Positions 26,401-54,714 of a stretch of DNA of 64,000 nt are shown one piece after another. Source of the DNA: Anoplopoma fimbria. Lineage: Eukaryota > Chordata > Actinopteri > Perciformes > Anoplopomatidae. Every line of letters begins with the position of its first letter. The first letter of the stretch is position 1. The notes under the pieces are model-generated. The model was not told the origin of the DNA and searched no databases. It saw nothing but the letters and a program-made list of their open reading frames with translations. Made by a program: the position numbers and the translations under genes. Location: contig NC_072455.1 of assembly GCF_027596085.1 (NCBI RefSeq), positions 2,586,850 to 2,650,849 of the forward strand, read 5' to 3'.

Positions 26401-27290
26401 CTTTTGTCTTGTTTTATTCCTTAAACTTACTCAGTCAGGTGCAAATGGCAAAAAATGATCTTGAATCTTGAACTCAAAGTGTAAAAACCAAACATGTCAT
26501 TTTTATTTCAAGCACAAATACGTTCTCTTTTCTCTAATTTGGGTCATTTCTGGGTTTGAATGGCGGAACGTGTGTCAACTAAAGACATGAAATTCAGGTT
26601 GAGGTCTTGTCTTGAAGAGTGTTGCTGTTTCATATTCAAGTTTTCAACACTTTTGTTGTTTCTGTTTTGTGCTGAAATTATGCTAAATTTCCTACAGGAA
26701 GTATTTCAGCTTAGAAAAAACTTGAATTGATTTGATACAACGGTAAACAGACGTAATTTCACAGTAATTTACAGCGGAATAATTTACATTGCAGTGATTT
26801 CGAGCAGGGTTGATGGTAACATTAAGTAGATTTTATCCTCTGTGATATCACTAAAAAATATGATGGGTTGATGACATGAAGAGACGCACACACACAAAAA
26901 CAAATAAGGCTCATTCTACTATTTTTCTGACTAAATATCTTTAAGATTCTACTGTTTTTAGGCCACAAAACGGGACTCTGGAGCTTATTTGGGGAAGATT
27001 TATAAGGTTGTGAAGTAGTAAACACTAGTAAACATGGCAGAACAACATAAATAGACATACATTTACATTAATCCACTTTTATTTCTCCTTTATTTAGCTG
27101 ATTGTAGTGTTTGTAAAGAGGATTTTTACCATCTTTATGCTCCCACTATATGATTGAACTTGATTCTTTATATATATATTGCTCTCCTGACTGAATGTTG
27201 CTGTGACACAGCGCCCTCTGCTGGTCGGGGCTGAGCCTCACAACAAACTGCTGCCCATTGTACTTGCAACAAAGGAGCAGAGCCAACAAA
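23500..27290. other. Intergenic DNA, no gene recognised
   Basis: AT-rich in 23.5-24.5 kb and 25.8-27.1 kb. Two islands of higher GC (24540-24780 and 25540-25790) have short open frames but no splice context or family resemblance I could name; they may be remnants of mobile elements. Confidence 0.5.
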
Positions 27291-27294
27291 GCTG

Positions 27295-30756
<3,462 letters not shown>

Positions 30757-30759
30757 CTT

Positions 30760-31829
30760 TACTCTGAATTCAAGCACCAAAAGATTTATTTGTCAGGCAG
30801 GTTTGGTCACAAAAGTAAAGTGGACTCAACGCTGCTAAGAGAGCAAAATGTAAAATACAATCTCATCGTATATTTCCTATAATTTCCAACTATAAGCACG
30901 AAATTAAACAGTATAAATAACTGCCTGATATAAAATCATATATTTACATAACCACAGGGCGGTTTGCTAAATAAAAATATTAAATCAGAGCCACAAAATG
31001 GAAACTTCTAGAATAAAAGTTACATTGTAAATTAGATGATGTAAATGTCAAACAATATTTGACCAATATACAATATACATTACATGAAACTTTTGTTCAA
31101 TTTACTACATAAATACAAACATATTGATTCCTCTCTTCTCTTGTTTCCTTTACTCTCTTCTTCCTCTTCTATATCTCCTCTCTTGTTTCTTCTCCTCCTC
31201 TCCTCTCCTCTCCATTCTTTTCTGCTCTTGTTCTTCTCTTTGAGGAGATTTGTCACCTTGAACTCTGGGAAATAGTTTCCCTATTTTCTGACATTTTATA
31301 GACAAAGCAACCAATAAATTAAAATTAAAATAGCACAGGATAAAAATAATCATGATTTGCATCTCTAACGTATTTACAATATCATTCCTCCTCTCTCTCC
31401 CTCCTTCACTGTCACCTCCCTACTATTAAAAAATAGAGTATATTTGTGTTATTCTTAATATTGACAACTTGGCACCGCAAAGCCAAGATGCAAAATTCCT
31501 ACATAAAACAATTTAAAACACTCCTCCTGCTTCCTCATCTCTGAATTTCCTCTCCTCCCTTCAAACAGAGGAACAAGGAAGCGAAGGAGGAGGAAGTGAA
31601 CGTCAGATTATCTGCTGCTGACAGACGGTTTAACATAGATCTTCTTCTCTGCTGAGTCGACACTTCTTCCTCCGTCTCCGACTCTAGACTTCATCTCCTC
31701 GCCTCCATCCGTTAATACACACCGAACACCTGGTGATAATCTGAATTAACACTTCCACTTTCTCTTCTGCTGGGAACTTCTCTCAGTGGATGATGTTCAT
31801 AACGATGATTTCCCATTTCCACTAATAGT
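30760..31829. other. Intergenic or 3' UTR sequence below the orphan exon
   Basis: It contains a pyrimidine-rich tract at 31128-31240 (plus strand) and no coding exon I can recognise. If the exon at 31830-31962 is real, part of this could be its 3' UTR. Confidence 0.4.
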
Positions 31830-31962
31830 TTAAAGGTTATAGTTTAGGTGCGACATGATGGCGTTGCCGTCCTCTTCGGGGACGTAGAGTTGGGTCACGA
31901 TGCGGACGTGAGTGATCTTCTTCACCGCCTTGTGGAACAGATGCTTCAGGTCCTTTTGGACG
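31830..31962 (-). CDS. Orphan terminal coding exon, product unknown
   Basis: A pyrimidine-rich tract ending in 'cacttcag' is followed by one base and 43 codons ending in TAA at 31830-31832. The peptide begins VQKDLKHLFHKAVKKI and ends SHLNYNL. Third positions are strongly C/G, unlike the flanks, which suggests selection for protein. It lies 0.77 kb downstream of the gucy2f stop on the same strand. The gucy2f frame closes with TGA before any splice to it, so it does not extend that protein in frame. I do not recognise the family, and no convincing upstream exon was found. Alternatives are the last exon of an unseen gene or a chance open frame. Confidence 0.45.
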
Positions 31963-32039
31963 CTGAAGTGGCGAGAGGGATGCATGGGAGAGAGGGAGGA
32001 GGAAGAACAAAGGGAAAGAAACAATTAATGCAAGATTAG

Positions 32040-32729
32040 AAAGGGGAAAGTGACCTGACAAGAAAATAAGTTGACGTAAAGTCACTGTCAGGATGAATTG
32101 ATGCAACTCACCTGACATTAAATATCAGTAACATGGCAAAAAACAAACTTGTAAAGTAGAAGAACTGAGTCTTGTCAGTGATCAACTCACCAAAAATGGT
32201 ATTTCTCCCCCTGCTGACAAAAATATTTTTATTTTATGGACAAAAAAACCCCCACATCCCTGGCCGAGCTGAACTCTGAATGTTACTGCCTTTTTTATTT
32301 GCGTTTACTTGTATCTTGAATAGAAAACAACTCAAAAGAAATGCAAAAAAAAACCTTCAGCAAGAAACATCTGGTCAGAAACGAGGTCTGGAAATAAAGC
32401 AAAACACGTGATACATGTGAAAAAACTATCACTGTCATGTTAGATTTTATTCTGAAAATCCATCCGCAGTTTCTGGTGAACTCCTGGGTGTCCAGTTTTC
32501 AAAATAAAAGCACTTCTTTGTACCAGAACCCAACGTTTGACAATCTGTTTCTCACTGAGGCCAAGATTTCTTTCTTTCTTCACATTCAAGATGCAACTAA
32601 ATGCAAACAAACTGCAGTGACACCTTGAGACAGTTCATGCTAACAAGTGTTAAAGTGCTAAATAATTAGTCATATCGCCAACCAAGACAGTAATGTTATA
32701 CATTTTGTTTTATGATGCATAACATTACC
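32040..32729. other. Non-coding gap between gucy2f and the orphan exon
   Basis: Presumably the start of the gucy2f 3' UTR. Two minus-strand donor-like sites (near 32112 and 32190, both GTGAGTTG) are present, but no exon could be supported in front of them. Confidence 0.4.
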
Positions 32730-44245
<11,516 letters not shown>

Positions 44246-46500
44246 CTTAAGGTTCAACACCTGCAGAGCTCACATGAACCAGCAGGAAGACGGTACGAAG
44301 GTGCTGCTTCTCTGAAAAAATGAAGGATTTGGAAAGAAGTAATAGCGAGTTACTCCCTGTAGAATAAGGAGATATAAATACAACTATACATTTAGTTGTA
44401 TTTACTTACATTTTTAAGTTAAAAACTAAAAAAATGAAGTAAATACAACTAAATGTAAGTAAGTGAGCTGAACAAGTAGATATAAAGTAAACATGACTTA
44501 ATACTGATAGTGATATTTATTTATCTTTTTAAAGGCAATCAGTTTCCTAGATTTTTTTAAGTAAGATGAACTAGCTATTGTGAATTAGTAGAATGTAAAA
44601 AGTAAATATCCTATATTTATAATTCTACTTAAATTCATAATTATTGCATGCATCCTTTATGAATATTTCCTCCTACCATGCGTTGGTTTGATTGACAGCT
44701 CCTGTTTGAGTGAAATCTTCTGCACCAGAGCGTTCGCAGCGATTGAACCATTTTTTTTATCACTTCTCTCGTTCTCTTTTCATCCAAAAGGCAGAAACGT
44801 CGTCCGTCAGCAACAAAGTGAGTGTTACTGCGTTACACTCGTACGTGTGTGTGTGTGTGTGAGAGACACGACCTAGAACAAGTGTGTGTGACCCGTCCTG
44901 TCAGATTATATCAAATCCAATCAGGACCTCTGTAGCTTTAAGCTGCACTGATTGAGATGAAGATGAAAATGATGATCAGTATTATTATTGATCATTATGG
45001 TTGGTGTAACAAAACTCTTAAACGCAGGTTTTTTCCTTCCAGTTTTTTCCAGTCAGACATGAAAATGTTTGTTTTTTGTTACACTGGTCTGAATCTACTA
45101 GGATTTATATACACACACAATATCTAATGGCCCTGATTTTTTACTAATATAAAGAATCTTTTTTGATTTTTTTAGTACATATCTTTTACCGTAGCTTCAC
45201 TTTTTTTTTCTTCCCAAAATGACACCTATACCCAAATATTTCATTTTTAAAAGTTGCCAATATATAAAAAAGATAAATTACATTATATATTGAAGTGTTA
45301 CGGTGATGAAAAAATGTAGGTCTGAGTGGGAAAAATTATGTTTGCATGCTTATACTTTAGTACCTTTTTTAAAATGTATATATTGGAATGATAAAAAGCA
45401 GGTAAAGGATGGATAAACAGCCATTTAGTGACCTGTCCCTGTTGAATAAACTATATAAAACCCTCCTTTCAGAAAAAACTCCCCAGCATCCTGTGCAAAT
45501 AAACACATCTCTGTGTTAAAATACAATTTCTTTCAGCTAATGAACCCCTTAGTTTGCACTTTGCAAGCCTCTTTACCTTTTAGTCCATCACACTGTTCAT
45601 ATCTCATCCAATAAGTGCAGTGCTGCTCTGAAAGCCAGAGGGCAGCAGGATACAGAAACACCAACTATCCTCTCTGGTCAGTCTCTTGTACAGAAAACTG
45701 CTGTGTGTGGAGTTTTCTGGAAAAGTTTTCCACTTGAGTCCAAATATAAAGCAGATTTTTTTTTTCTCTGCTTAAACTAAGTCTCACTCCTTAGAGTTAT
45801 AGGGCGTTCAATGTGTAAAAATCTGCACATTTCTGCAGAGTAAACGTCATGTTTTCTCTTTTTACTTTATCGGGCTCACCCTCTCCTCTGGGGTTTTACT
45901 TGGATGTCATAATTCAAACATGTTTGAACATCTAATCTCAAAAACAAAAGTGAGGTTATTACAATATCAAGTAAAGGCATAAAAGTGTGTATTTTTTCTC
46001 TCAGCAGCTATGTGAGAATAAACTGTTGCTGTTTGGTTTATAGTGCTAGAGGTGAGGGCCAAAGGCAACATGATCAGTTCTGGATAGTGAAGTTGTAACT
46101 TGACTCTACCAACATTCTGACAAAACCAAAGCGAATTGGTCCAGATGTGAAGTCCTGAATGGCCAGAGGAAACCTCTGACTTCATTAATGCTGGAGTTCA
46201 TATTGGGGGAAATGCTGCTTTAACACCCTTTAAAACTTTTGTATTTAAAAAACCACAACATTTTTGATCGCACAAATGAAATGAGATATCTGAGCAAAAC
46301 TGAAGTGGATGGTTCAGTTGTTATTACATGACCGTATGGAATGAATTGTAGATGAAAGCCATGAAATGTGCCAAAAAGCTCCAGGGGAAATCTAGTTAAA
46401 TGGGAGCGAGGGACTGATTTTACTCATCAAAGTCTATTTACAGGTGTTGGGGAGTTCTAGTGTATTAGTGAAAATACTTGCATAAAGATTTTTGTGGCTC
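44246..46500. other. Region upstream of gucy2f, no gene
   Basis: Presumed promoter and intergenic DNA. I could not identify a confident TATA box or photoreceptor (CRX-type) site cluster. The sequence from 44340 on is AT-rich, with 'aactaaatgtaagtaagtg' repeats near 44380-44465. Confidence 0.4.
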
Positions 46501-46508
46501 CAAAGCAG

Positions 46509-46885
46509 GTGGTCTGAAAAGTGAAGCCAACGCTTCATGTCTTAAAGCTGCATTCTCTCTCGTGTCCATCAGGGGGCGACTCCTCTGGTTGTATAGAAGT
46601 CTATGAGAAAATGACTCTACTTCTCTCTTGATTTATTCCCTCAGTAAACATTGTAAACATGAGTTTATGGTCTCAATCTCTAGTTTCAAGTCTTCTTCAA
46701 TACAGCATGATGTTCATTTAGTAAATGATGCTCCATTTAGAGTCAAATCATCATCATGGCGATGGCCAATTTCCAAGATGGCAACGGCAAAATTGGCGTA
46801 CTCGTGGCTTCACAAACGGCAGTCCATAAACCAATGGGTGACGTTACCATGACTACGTCCACTTCTTATATACGGCCTATGGTTT
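46509..46885 (+). repeat. Interspersed repeat family R1, copy 3
   Basis: Starts 'gtctgaaaagtgaagccaac' and ends 'cttatatacggcctatgg'; nearly full length compared with copy 1, but with a different central part ('atggcgatggccaatttcc'). Confidence 0.9.
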
Positions 46886-47344
46886 CGCCACTAATAAAAC
46901 CAGTTTTGTCCTGTGTGGAGCCTCTAGGAGACCCCCCCTCCAGCCCCCCCACCTCTGAACACCACGGTGCCGGCCAGTCTTGAGAATGAGGGGCCCCTCC
47001 GTCAGCGACCGCTAAGTGGCCGTTTCATAAAGATCAGCACCATTCAGAAAAGAAAGAGCTGGTGATCAATTCAAAGAGTTGCTCATGGCAGAGCCTGTCA
47101 ACACCTGGGTATAAGGAGACGGGTTGGATGTGTACGTTAACCTGTGGATGAACTCTGCTGCAGAAATGAACTCTGTGATAGACAGAAAGAACTACTATAA
47201 CCTCCATTGATGTAGCAACCTCAAACATAAAACAAAATTATAAATAATTAGAAACCCTATAAAATATATTTAATTTCAACAATATTTAAATGTTAATGAT
47301 GTTTCTTAAAAACAGTTATGTGGTAGATGTTTGATGTCCCTGCA

Positions 47345-47690
47345 ATGGTAACGGTTCCAACGCTATGGGAGCGACCTGTCAATCACAGTAAGCCCGCCCT
47401 AAAGCATCCCCTGCTTTATGGTCTGTTTGACTCTAAATGGAGCATCATTTACTAAATGAACATCATGCTGTATTGAAGAAGACTTGAAACTAGAGATTGA
47501 GACCATAAACTCATGTTTACAATGTTTACTGAGGGAATAAATCAAGAGAGAAGTAGAGTCATTTTCTCATAGACTTCTATACAACCAGAGGAGTCGCCCC
47601 CTGGTGGACAGGAGAGAGAATGCAGCTTTAACACATGAAGCGTTGGCTTAACTTTTAGGAACTGGAGGTTGCCGCCTGGTGACAAGTATG
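47345..47690 (-). repeat. Interspersed repeat family R1, copy 4 (inverted)
   Basis: Inverse of copies 1-3 over 'tttgactctaaatggagcat' to 'gcgttggctt', with extra sequence at its 5' side ('cctgtcaatcacagtaagcc'). With copy 3 it forms an inverted pair about 460 bp apart. Confidence 0.9.
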
Positions 47691-47699
47691 TCATTATCA

Positions 47700-50600
47700 G
47701 CGTTGTCAATGTTGCACTGCTCCAAAGTGACCATATATATATTCAGGCAGATTTAAGCAACATTTCCATCAAATGTTTGGTCATATTTCAATCTTTCTCT
47801 TGCTTCTTCTAAACAGGTCTTATATTAGCAACTAGTTAAAAGTTACTAAGTGTGAATTCACTCTTTGCTTTAGATTTAGCAACAGGATACTCTGCATTTA
47901 GTAGCCAAAACACTTGATTTATAAGGCAACAAGCTCCAGGAGACAATTCCTTACTTCTGTTACAGTAGACCTACATAGTGTGTTTAATAGCAGTGATTTC
48001 CACATTGACTTGTGTTGAAATATCCATTCAGTGGCTTTCTTTTCTTTTGCCGACCCTACCTCAGTCAGTCTACAAATTGTCCTTATCTGATGCGGTCTGT
48101 AATCTGACCCCACATGAAAGGAGGAACCATGGAAAGTCAGAAATGGCAGCAAAAAAGGAAAAAAAAGGAGCAGGAGTGACATAAAAAATAAAGAATGAAA
48201 AGGTATTTAAACCGACCTTGCCACCCAGAAACAACCACACGCACACTTTTCCAATTTAAATCCTTTGAACGCAACATGAGGCTTTGCAACACTTTAATAG
48301 TTCACTTTTGTTATTCTGTCATAAACACACAGACGCATTTTTCTGTCCTTGTTGTGACTTCTCTTCTGGCGTCTGAAGCTGAATCACTCCATCAGACACA
48401 GTGTCCAGGAGGCAGCTAGCATGTGTGGTTGACTAGCACACAACATTGCTGTGGTTGCTGTTTATTTGTTATGGAAACTAGAGGTTTCCCTAAACTTCTT
48501 CTCTAATCTCAGTCCCCAGATAGAGCTGCTGGGTAACATTATTATGGAAAACACAGAGGCAAGCAGGCTATATCATAAACTAAACACAGTTATCTGAAAG
48601 AGCTTTTTGAGGCTGTGTCACATTATCTATGGTTTATGCTCAAGAGGCTAAATAAATATTTATGATCTAACCTGAAACACACAGATTTTATCTGATATTT
48701 AGCTCACAAATCAACACGTTTTATCTTGTTTATTTAATTTATACTAGAGGAGCAAGGCTAGTTGTTTCCACCCGTTTCCAGTCTTTGTGCTAAGCTAGTT
48801 AACCATCTGCTGTAGCTGCATGGTTAGCACACAGATATGAGAGTGGTATCAAACTTCTCTACTAATAAGGATAGCCCTCAAATTCCCCCGCTGCGGGACT
48901 AATAAAGGATTATCTTATCTTATCTTAAAGCACCCAAGTTGCATTCAAGAAAAAAAAAAGAAATCTAAAGTTGCTTATCTTGAAAGCGTTCCAGTGAGTT
49001 GCAACAGCACAGAATTTGTGGTGATAAATCATAGCATTTAAAAAAAAAAAAATCATTAACTCATCTTGAAAACATGATGCAAGCCAAAAAAAGAAATAAA
49101 ACTGTTGATAAATATTTCATTTCAATTTCATTTCCACATCAAAATCCTTTAAGAAGCTTTCAAAGTCTGTGGGGAGAATCTGGGTAGTGTAAAGCCAAAA
49201 ACTAGGCAGGACATTCACACCGGGCTAGCTTTAAGAAACGCTATACAAGGAAGGAACAAAGTGAGGAAAAAGGGCAGCAGGGTGGGAGAGGGGAAATGGG
49301 AGGTTAAATGGGTTGCCCACTGGGAGCTTTGGAGCCAAAAATAGAGATAACAAACCTCAGATATTGTTCATGGATTAACTCCTAAAGGCCTAAACACAAA
49401 GTAGATGTTTTTTTAAAGCTATGACAGTCAAAGTCTGTTCTGCAAGTTTCCAACCCCAAATCAGTTCCCTATGATGGATTCAAACTACTCATATAATCAA
49501 AAGATTGTTTTTCTGATCAACAAGCAGTTTTTGTGCCAAAACCTAATCTAACCAAACCATAATCGTTAGTACAGATGTCAATCAGCAAACAGTCACATGT
49601 ATTATTATTGTAACGGTTATTTGGGAAAGTTTTGACCATGGGAGCGCCAGAAAAAGTAAACTTATCGGTTGTACTTTTTGGTGCAAGTTGTTCTTGATAA
49701 TCTAATTGCAAGATAAGAATTATTTCAAGCTTCTGATTGCCAAAAAATAAATAAACAAAATGTGTTGCCTCAAATCACTAAACTATTGTAAGTATAAATA
49801 GTGACGCCTCGAGGCTGATGTAAATCTAGGTACTCTGAAAGCTTTAATGCACCCTAGTGGCACATTTAAGTATAACATGGAATTACATTTGACTCCATAT
49901 TTGAACCAGGAAGTGGGTGCACATGCCATAGAAAGAGTTCCCAGTTTACACATCAGAAAATCCTACATCTTAGTCCTTTGGTTGCATCATCGGTATGTAA
50001 TTTAACTTTGTGTTTATTCACCATTTATGGCTCAGTGTTACGTTCAAGTTGTAAGCTTTTGTAAGCGATACATTACACCGGCCCATGTTTAGAGATATTT
50101 TTCAAAGCTAGTTTGTGCACGAGGCTTATTTTAGTTGGTCCTACTCTTACTTAGGTATGTTTGTATTGCTGTTTTTGGTGCAGATCAGAATCATAAACGG
50201 TATCAGGTTTGATTGCCAAGTTGGTTTTCCAGAAAATTGGCCAAGGGGTTTTGGGGCATAACAATAAACATAGTAAGGGAAAAAAGGAAGTACAACAAAA
50301 GTGAAGAATCATAAAATTGTAAGGGAAGAAAATATATAAAAATGTATTATTAGATATAAAAGATATGTAGAATATATTTGTTTTTTTAGAGAGCTGTACA
50401 GTTATTTGAAGGAATATGCAAAAATAAACCAAGAAATGTGCATAAAATTGAAGTTTGAGGTGTAAAACATATGTGCAACATACAGAGATAATAGTAATAA
50501 TATAAATAATTGAAAATAAAGAGATAATATATAATTAAGATTAGAGATAATATGTAGTTAAAAGATGTATGTTAATATACAAATATGTGAATAAATGTCA

Positions 50601-51340
50601 ATGAGATCAAAGCAACTTATGTTACATCTTTTATTTGCCTATTTGTAACAATCAAGCTTTCACAATTTTTGGTTGTATTGTTGATTCTTTATAGTTTCAG
50701 ACTTTATTCTTGTCAATAAACCTGTTTGCAACAAGACATTCACTGTCCAATAAAAGCACAGAAAATGCCCTCAAAAAGTCTTTAGTACTGAGTTTCACAA
50801 GTCTGCAGCTTTGAGAATGTCACTGTCACTATCCTAGAAATATTCTTATAACAAAAAACTATGTTTCTTAGCAGTAAATATATTCTTTATTTTTATCATC
50901 AAAAAGGCAGCGTTGGCCTTTCACAGCGGCTTTTAGCTTTCACTCATAACAGCATTATCGCGTTGGGGAGCCGAACATTTAGTGTCTCGTCTTGTGCTGA
51001 AAGCTCTGCTGAAAGCTCACATGTCCGTTTGTCTTTACGTCTGCACAAACAAGCTGATAATCTTCTCTGTTTTTCTGTCTCAGTTTTTATCCGTCTGAAT
51101 TTGTCTCCCTTCGACAGCAGCTATCTGCGGTCTGTCTTCTTCCTCCCTGTTTCTGTCAGCACTTTAACACAAAGACATTATGATCCATTTCTTATTTATT
51201 CATTTTTGTTTTACTTCTGGAACTAGATCTTCCTTTCTGTCTCTCTTCTCTTTCTCTCTCTCTCTCTCTGGGTTTGGGGTCTTGACTTCATCCCAGACGG
51301 GACTTTAACTTCCTGTCTCCTCTTACAGATAACAGTAAAA
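47700..51340. other. Intergenic DNA, no gene
   Basis: No exon-like segment recognised. At 48893-48928 'gggactaataaaggattatc' is followed by TTATC repeats, like the 3' tail of a fish LINE-type element. The rest is AT-rich unique sequence. Confidence 0.45.
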
Positions 51341-51348
51341 GGCCTTAA

Positions 51349-51386
<38 letters not shown>

Positions 51387-51397
51387 CACACACACAG
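51349..51397. repeat. (CA)n microsatellite
   Basis: CA array of about 45 bp with one interruption (TGCA). Confidence 0.95.
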
Positions 51398-51989
51398 CTG
51401 GTTAACGTCCTCCACACTGCTGTTGTTGATAAAGTGCTTTCCCTTAGCGGTCACCAGAACGAGAGCCCACATGTTTATTTTTGGATGCTTAGGGTGGTTT
51501 GCTGTTGATAAGCTGATCGAGTCAGCTATATATTTAACATTCTAGTTAAATGTGTCCAAGAAAAATTTACTAAAGCACAACGACTCATAAACCGGCATTA
51601 GACTTTAGAGCCAAGAAAACCAATTTTGTTCATTGCTCATTAACTAAAGTATACTTAAGAACACAAAGTTGCATCATCAGCATAATAGAGTATTTTTGTA
51701 GGTCAACCCAAGAGGTCAGCATCGCCCTGGATCCCTCTACAAAAAGCCTGAGGGGTTTTTCCCTTTGATTTTGGGATTATTGCAGAAATAAGCTCTGTGG
51801 GAAAAGTTTATGATACTTAAATATTTTGTTTGGGAGATCATTTTCACAAATGAACACCACTTTATGAGTGTAGGCATATATGAAATATGACTCAGTATAT
51901 GGCAGTGATTATTAGCCCTGTGCAACGTATCCTCATAAAACAGTTCTTATGATATCTTTCAAAAAGTTAATCTTCTGTTTTTATGTGTT

Positions 51990-52330
51990 TTCCAGCAACA
52001 CGTGTCAATTCACGCTCGTTACATGCATACTGTCTTTTCAGAATAAACTTCCGCCTTCAAAGGAAACAACTTGGTTAGGTTTAGGCACCAAAACTACTTA
52101 AAATATCGTTAAATACTTATTTAGGTTCTGGAAAATATCTTTAAATACTTATTTAGGTTCTCGATAAGATTGTGAAATACTTAGTTAGGTCTAGTAACAG
52201 ATCGTTAAATACTTAGTTAGGTTTCGGAAAATTTTAGTTTCGGCAACAAAACTACTTAGTTAGGTTTAGGAAAAACAACTTTGTTCAGGTTAAAATAACT
52301 ACAAAAGTGCTGTAACTAAATTACTCAAGT
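51990..52330 (-). repeat. Diverged inverted relative of segment A
   Basis: Reads, in inverse, the A segment phrases 'tgcatgtaacgag', 'aacctaaccaag' and 'cctaaactaagtag'. It contains an internal tandem of about 35-45 bp built on 'aaatacttagttaggt' that A itself lacks. Confidence 0.75.
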
Positions 52331-54567
52331 TACATGACACATCGTGCACCTTTACATGGTGTCGTTTCTAGACTGCATGACATGTACTGTTGAGTTAGAT
52401 TTTACTGCACAACTGAATATTTAATGACAATGAGTATATTATTTATTTTGAAACAGCAGCCAGAAGTTCCTTCGGCTCTCTTTTCTCTTTACCGAATAAG
52501 GAAAACTTAGTTTAAGCTCCATTTTCTAAATATGGCCTCTTAGATGTCACATTAACTCTTCATCCATCACATTTAACATCAATGGCAGGACAGATTGCGG
52601 GCTTTTTAAGAGGAAAAATAAATTGGGAGGAAATCCTCATTTATTCATTTGAGAACGCAGAAACACTTGATCCAGTGGCACACAGGAAGGAGGTCTTTAA
52701 GAGCCACATGGTGTGTGTTTGTGGGAAGGAAAGAAGGGGTCTCAAAAGAGAAAAAATAGATTTAAAGTAGGTGAAAAGTATGGGAAAAATCTCTTTTTTT
52801 TTGTCTTGGTACGAGCGAGATAACGGGCTTAATCTCAACCTTTTCTTTTTTCCAGACTCTTGATGGAAACCTGCTGCTTTTTAAAGGTCAAAGGGGCAAA
52901 AGAGGTCACGAGTCAGGGTCAGCAGACATTTTTTTCTCTCAGTGTGTGTTAAAAGGGTCAGAGTGGCAGCTCAGTGACCGGGAAAGAAATTCCAGATGCC
53001 GAGGAATTTTGTCTTTACTGGGAATTCTGTCTGTGCGTGTCAGTGAGTGGAAAGGTCATGAGAACAGCAGAAAACCCACAAACACACCACCAAATTTCCT
53101 TTTACATACTTCCAAAACCTTTACAGATAGCCAAGTCTTTATTTGATCAATTCCATCCACAGTTTAGGATTTTGACCTATGAAGTGATGTTTTTCCTGCA
53201 AAATGTTCAAACTCAACATCTCCCGGTACCAAGAAGCTGCGACTCGCCCAGAAATTCCTTCTTGATGGAAAGAAAAGGCCTCTGGAGCAAGATTAACAAA
53301 GCACCTTCCTTTAAAAAACAATAGAAATGAAATACTCCTCAGACTGGGGGCCGTTAAAGGTGCTCTCACACCTTGAGTTTGGATTCTTCGGGCTGAGCTA
53401 TAGTGGAAAAGTTTACGTTTTCACACTTACAAGCAATCGAGAGCTCGTAAAGTAAAGTACATGACGTCATGTGTTGGAGATTTTGGGGATTAATTGGGGG
53501 TTTTAAAAGTAACCTAACTACAGCTCCTGTAACTTTAGCGAAACATGAAGGCACTCTGTTTTTCCGTACCAGTCAAAACACACAAACGACAGCTGAATAT
53601 AGAAGTCTATAGATGCCATTATTATAATTTTTAATAATTTTCCTGTTTTGTGTGTGCATGTTGCAATGGTACGCTGAAAATAAGTTCCTTTTAAAAAATT
53701 TGTTTTGACAGAAATGATGTATTTTCAAATGTAAACTTGTAAATCGACTTTATATTCCAAAAACATTTCATACATTGTGCACAACAGCAAAATAAAATTT
53801 CAAGTTTTTTTTAAATGATTGTATTTTTTTCCTGGCAGCCATTGACTTCCATAAATATCAGGAGTTTGTCCTCGCTTTGTCTTGATACGGGAGGCCTCCC
53901 TTTACACCACACATGTGTGTCAGTGTAAAAGCCTTGAACGTTTGTGTTTTGGTTCATTTCCTCTTTTTGTTTAGACTACTTTCTTAATAAATCTGCAACA
54001 GAGAGGACAGAGACACGCATCTGATTTATTGTATGTCAGCACATCTGGCATTGTTCTAACATGGATCGTTTAGTTGCAAAAGAATCTCAATTAATCCCAG
54101 AATAAAAGAACAGGGGGGGAAATGCAACTCTGTCATTTGATAAGATATCACGAAATGTCTTGTCTTTGCATTAAATTCACTTTTTATCCTGGTGTATCAA
54201 AGGTTATCTTTCAGCCTCTAGAAAACCGAGACGTGAATTTGTTTACAGTGAAGTTTTAAAGACTCGCTCGCTGTCCTTTTCTGGTAAACACGCCAAGTTT
54301 CTGACACAACACGAGCTGTTTGCTTGGCAGTCTGTGACATGTTCGCTTTCAAAGGTCATATCGACCACGAGCTCCGTCCAAAACAAAGAGAAGAGCTTAG
54401 TTTGCATTCAGTCTTTGTCTTTATCCATCTCTTGAAGACAGCTTCAAAATGCTTTGATCTCTGCAGAAACTTTTCATGCCATAAACGGCTGGAGTTCTTC
54501 ATTTTTCTTCATCCTTCCATAAGTTTCCATGGAAGCTATTGTTGTTTTTTTGGTTCCCATCCTGCGA
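52331..54567. other. Intergenic DNA and RASL11-like 3' UTR
   Basis: No other gene seen. The 3' UTR of the GTPase gene should begin at 54567 and run left; a minus-strand AATAAA near 54022-54028 is a candidate end, but this is weak. Confidence 0.4.
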
Positions 54568-54714
54568 TCAAAGAGTCGTGGATGACTTGACTTTGGAGGA
54601 GAGGACCTGTCTGAACCTCCTCTTCAGCTCCTGCATGTTGGGAGATTTGGGTCTGGCCAGGTGGAGGCCTCCTCTTCGTTTCTCCCCGTTACCTCCTCCG
54701 AACGCCCGGATCAC
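54568..54714 (-). CDS. RASL11-like exon 8 (terminal)
   Basis: [15 protein letters not shown] to [13 protein letters not shown] 54568-54570. [14 protein letters not shown] is diagnostic of RASL11 proteins. Confidence 0.96.
   Translation of the reverse strand: MIRAFGGGNGEKRRGGLHLARPKSPNMQELKRRFRQVLSSKVKSSTTL

Noticed and set aside
32713..32729. Donor GAG|GTAATG after the gucy2f stop as the link to the orphan exon
   Set aside because: In the established gucy2f frame the TGA precedes the donor and the phase does not fit the orphan frame; kept only as an alternative-splice idea.
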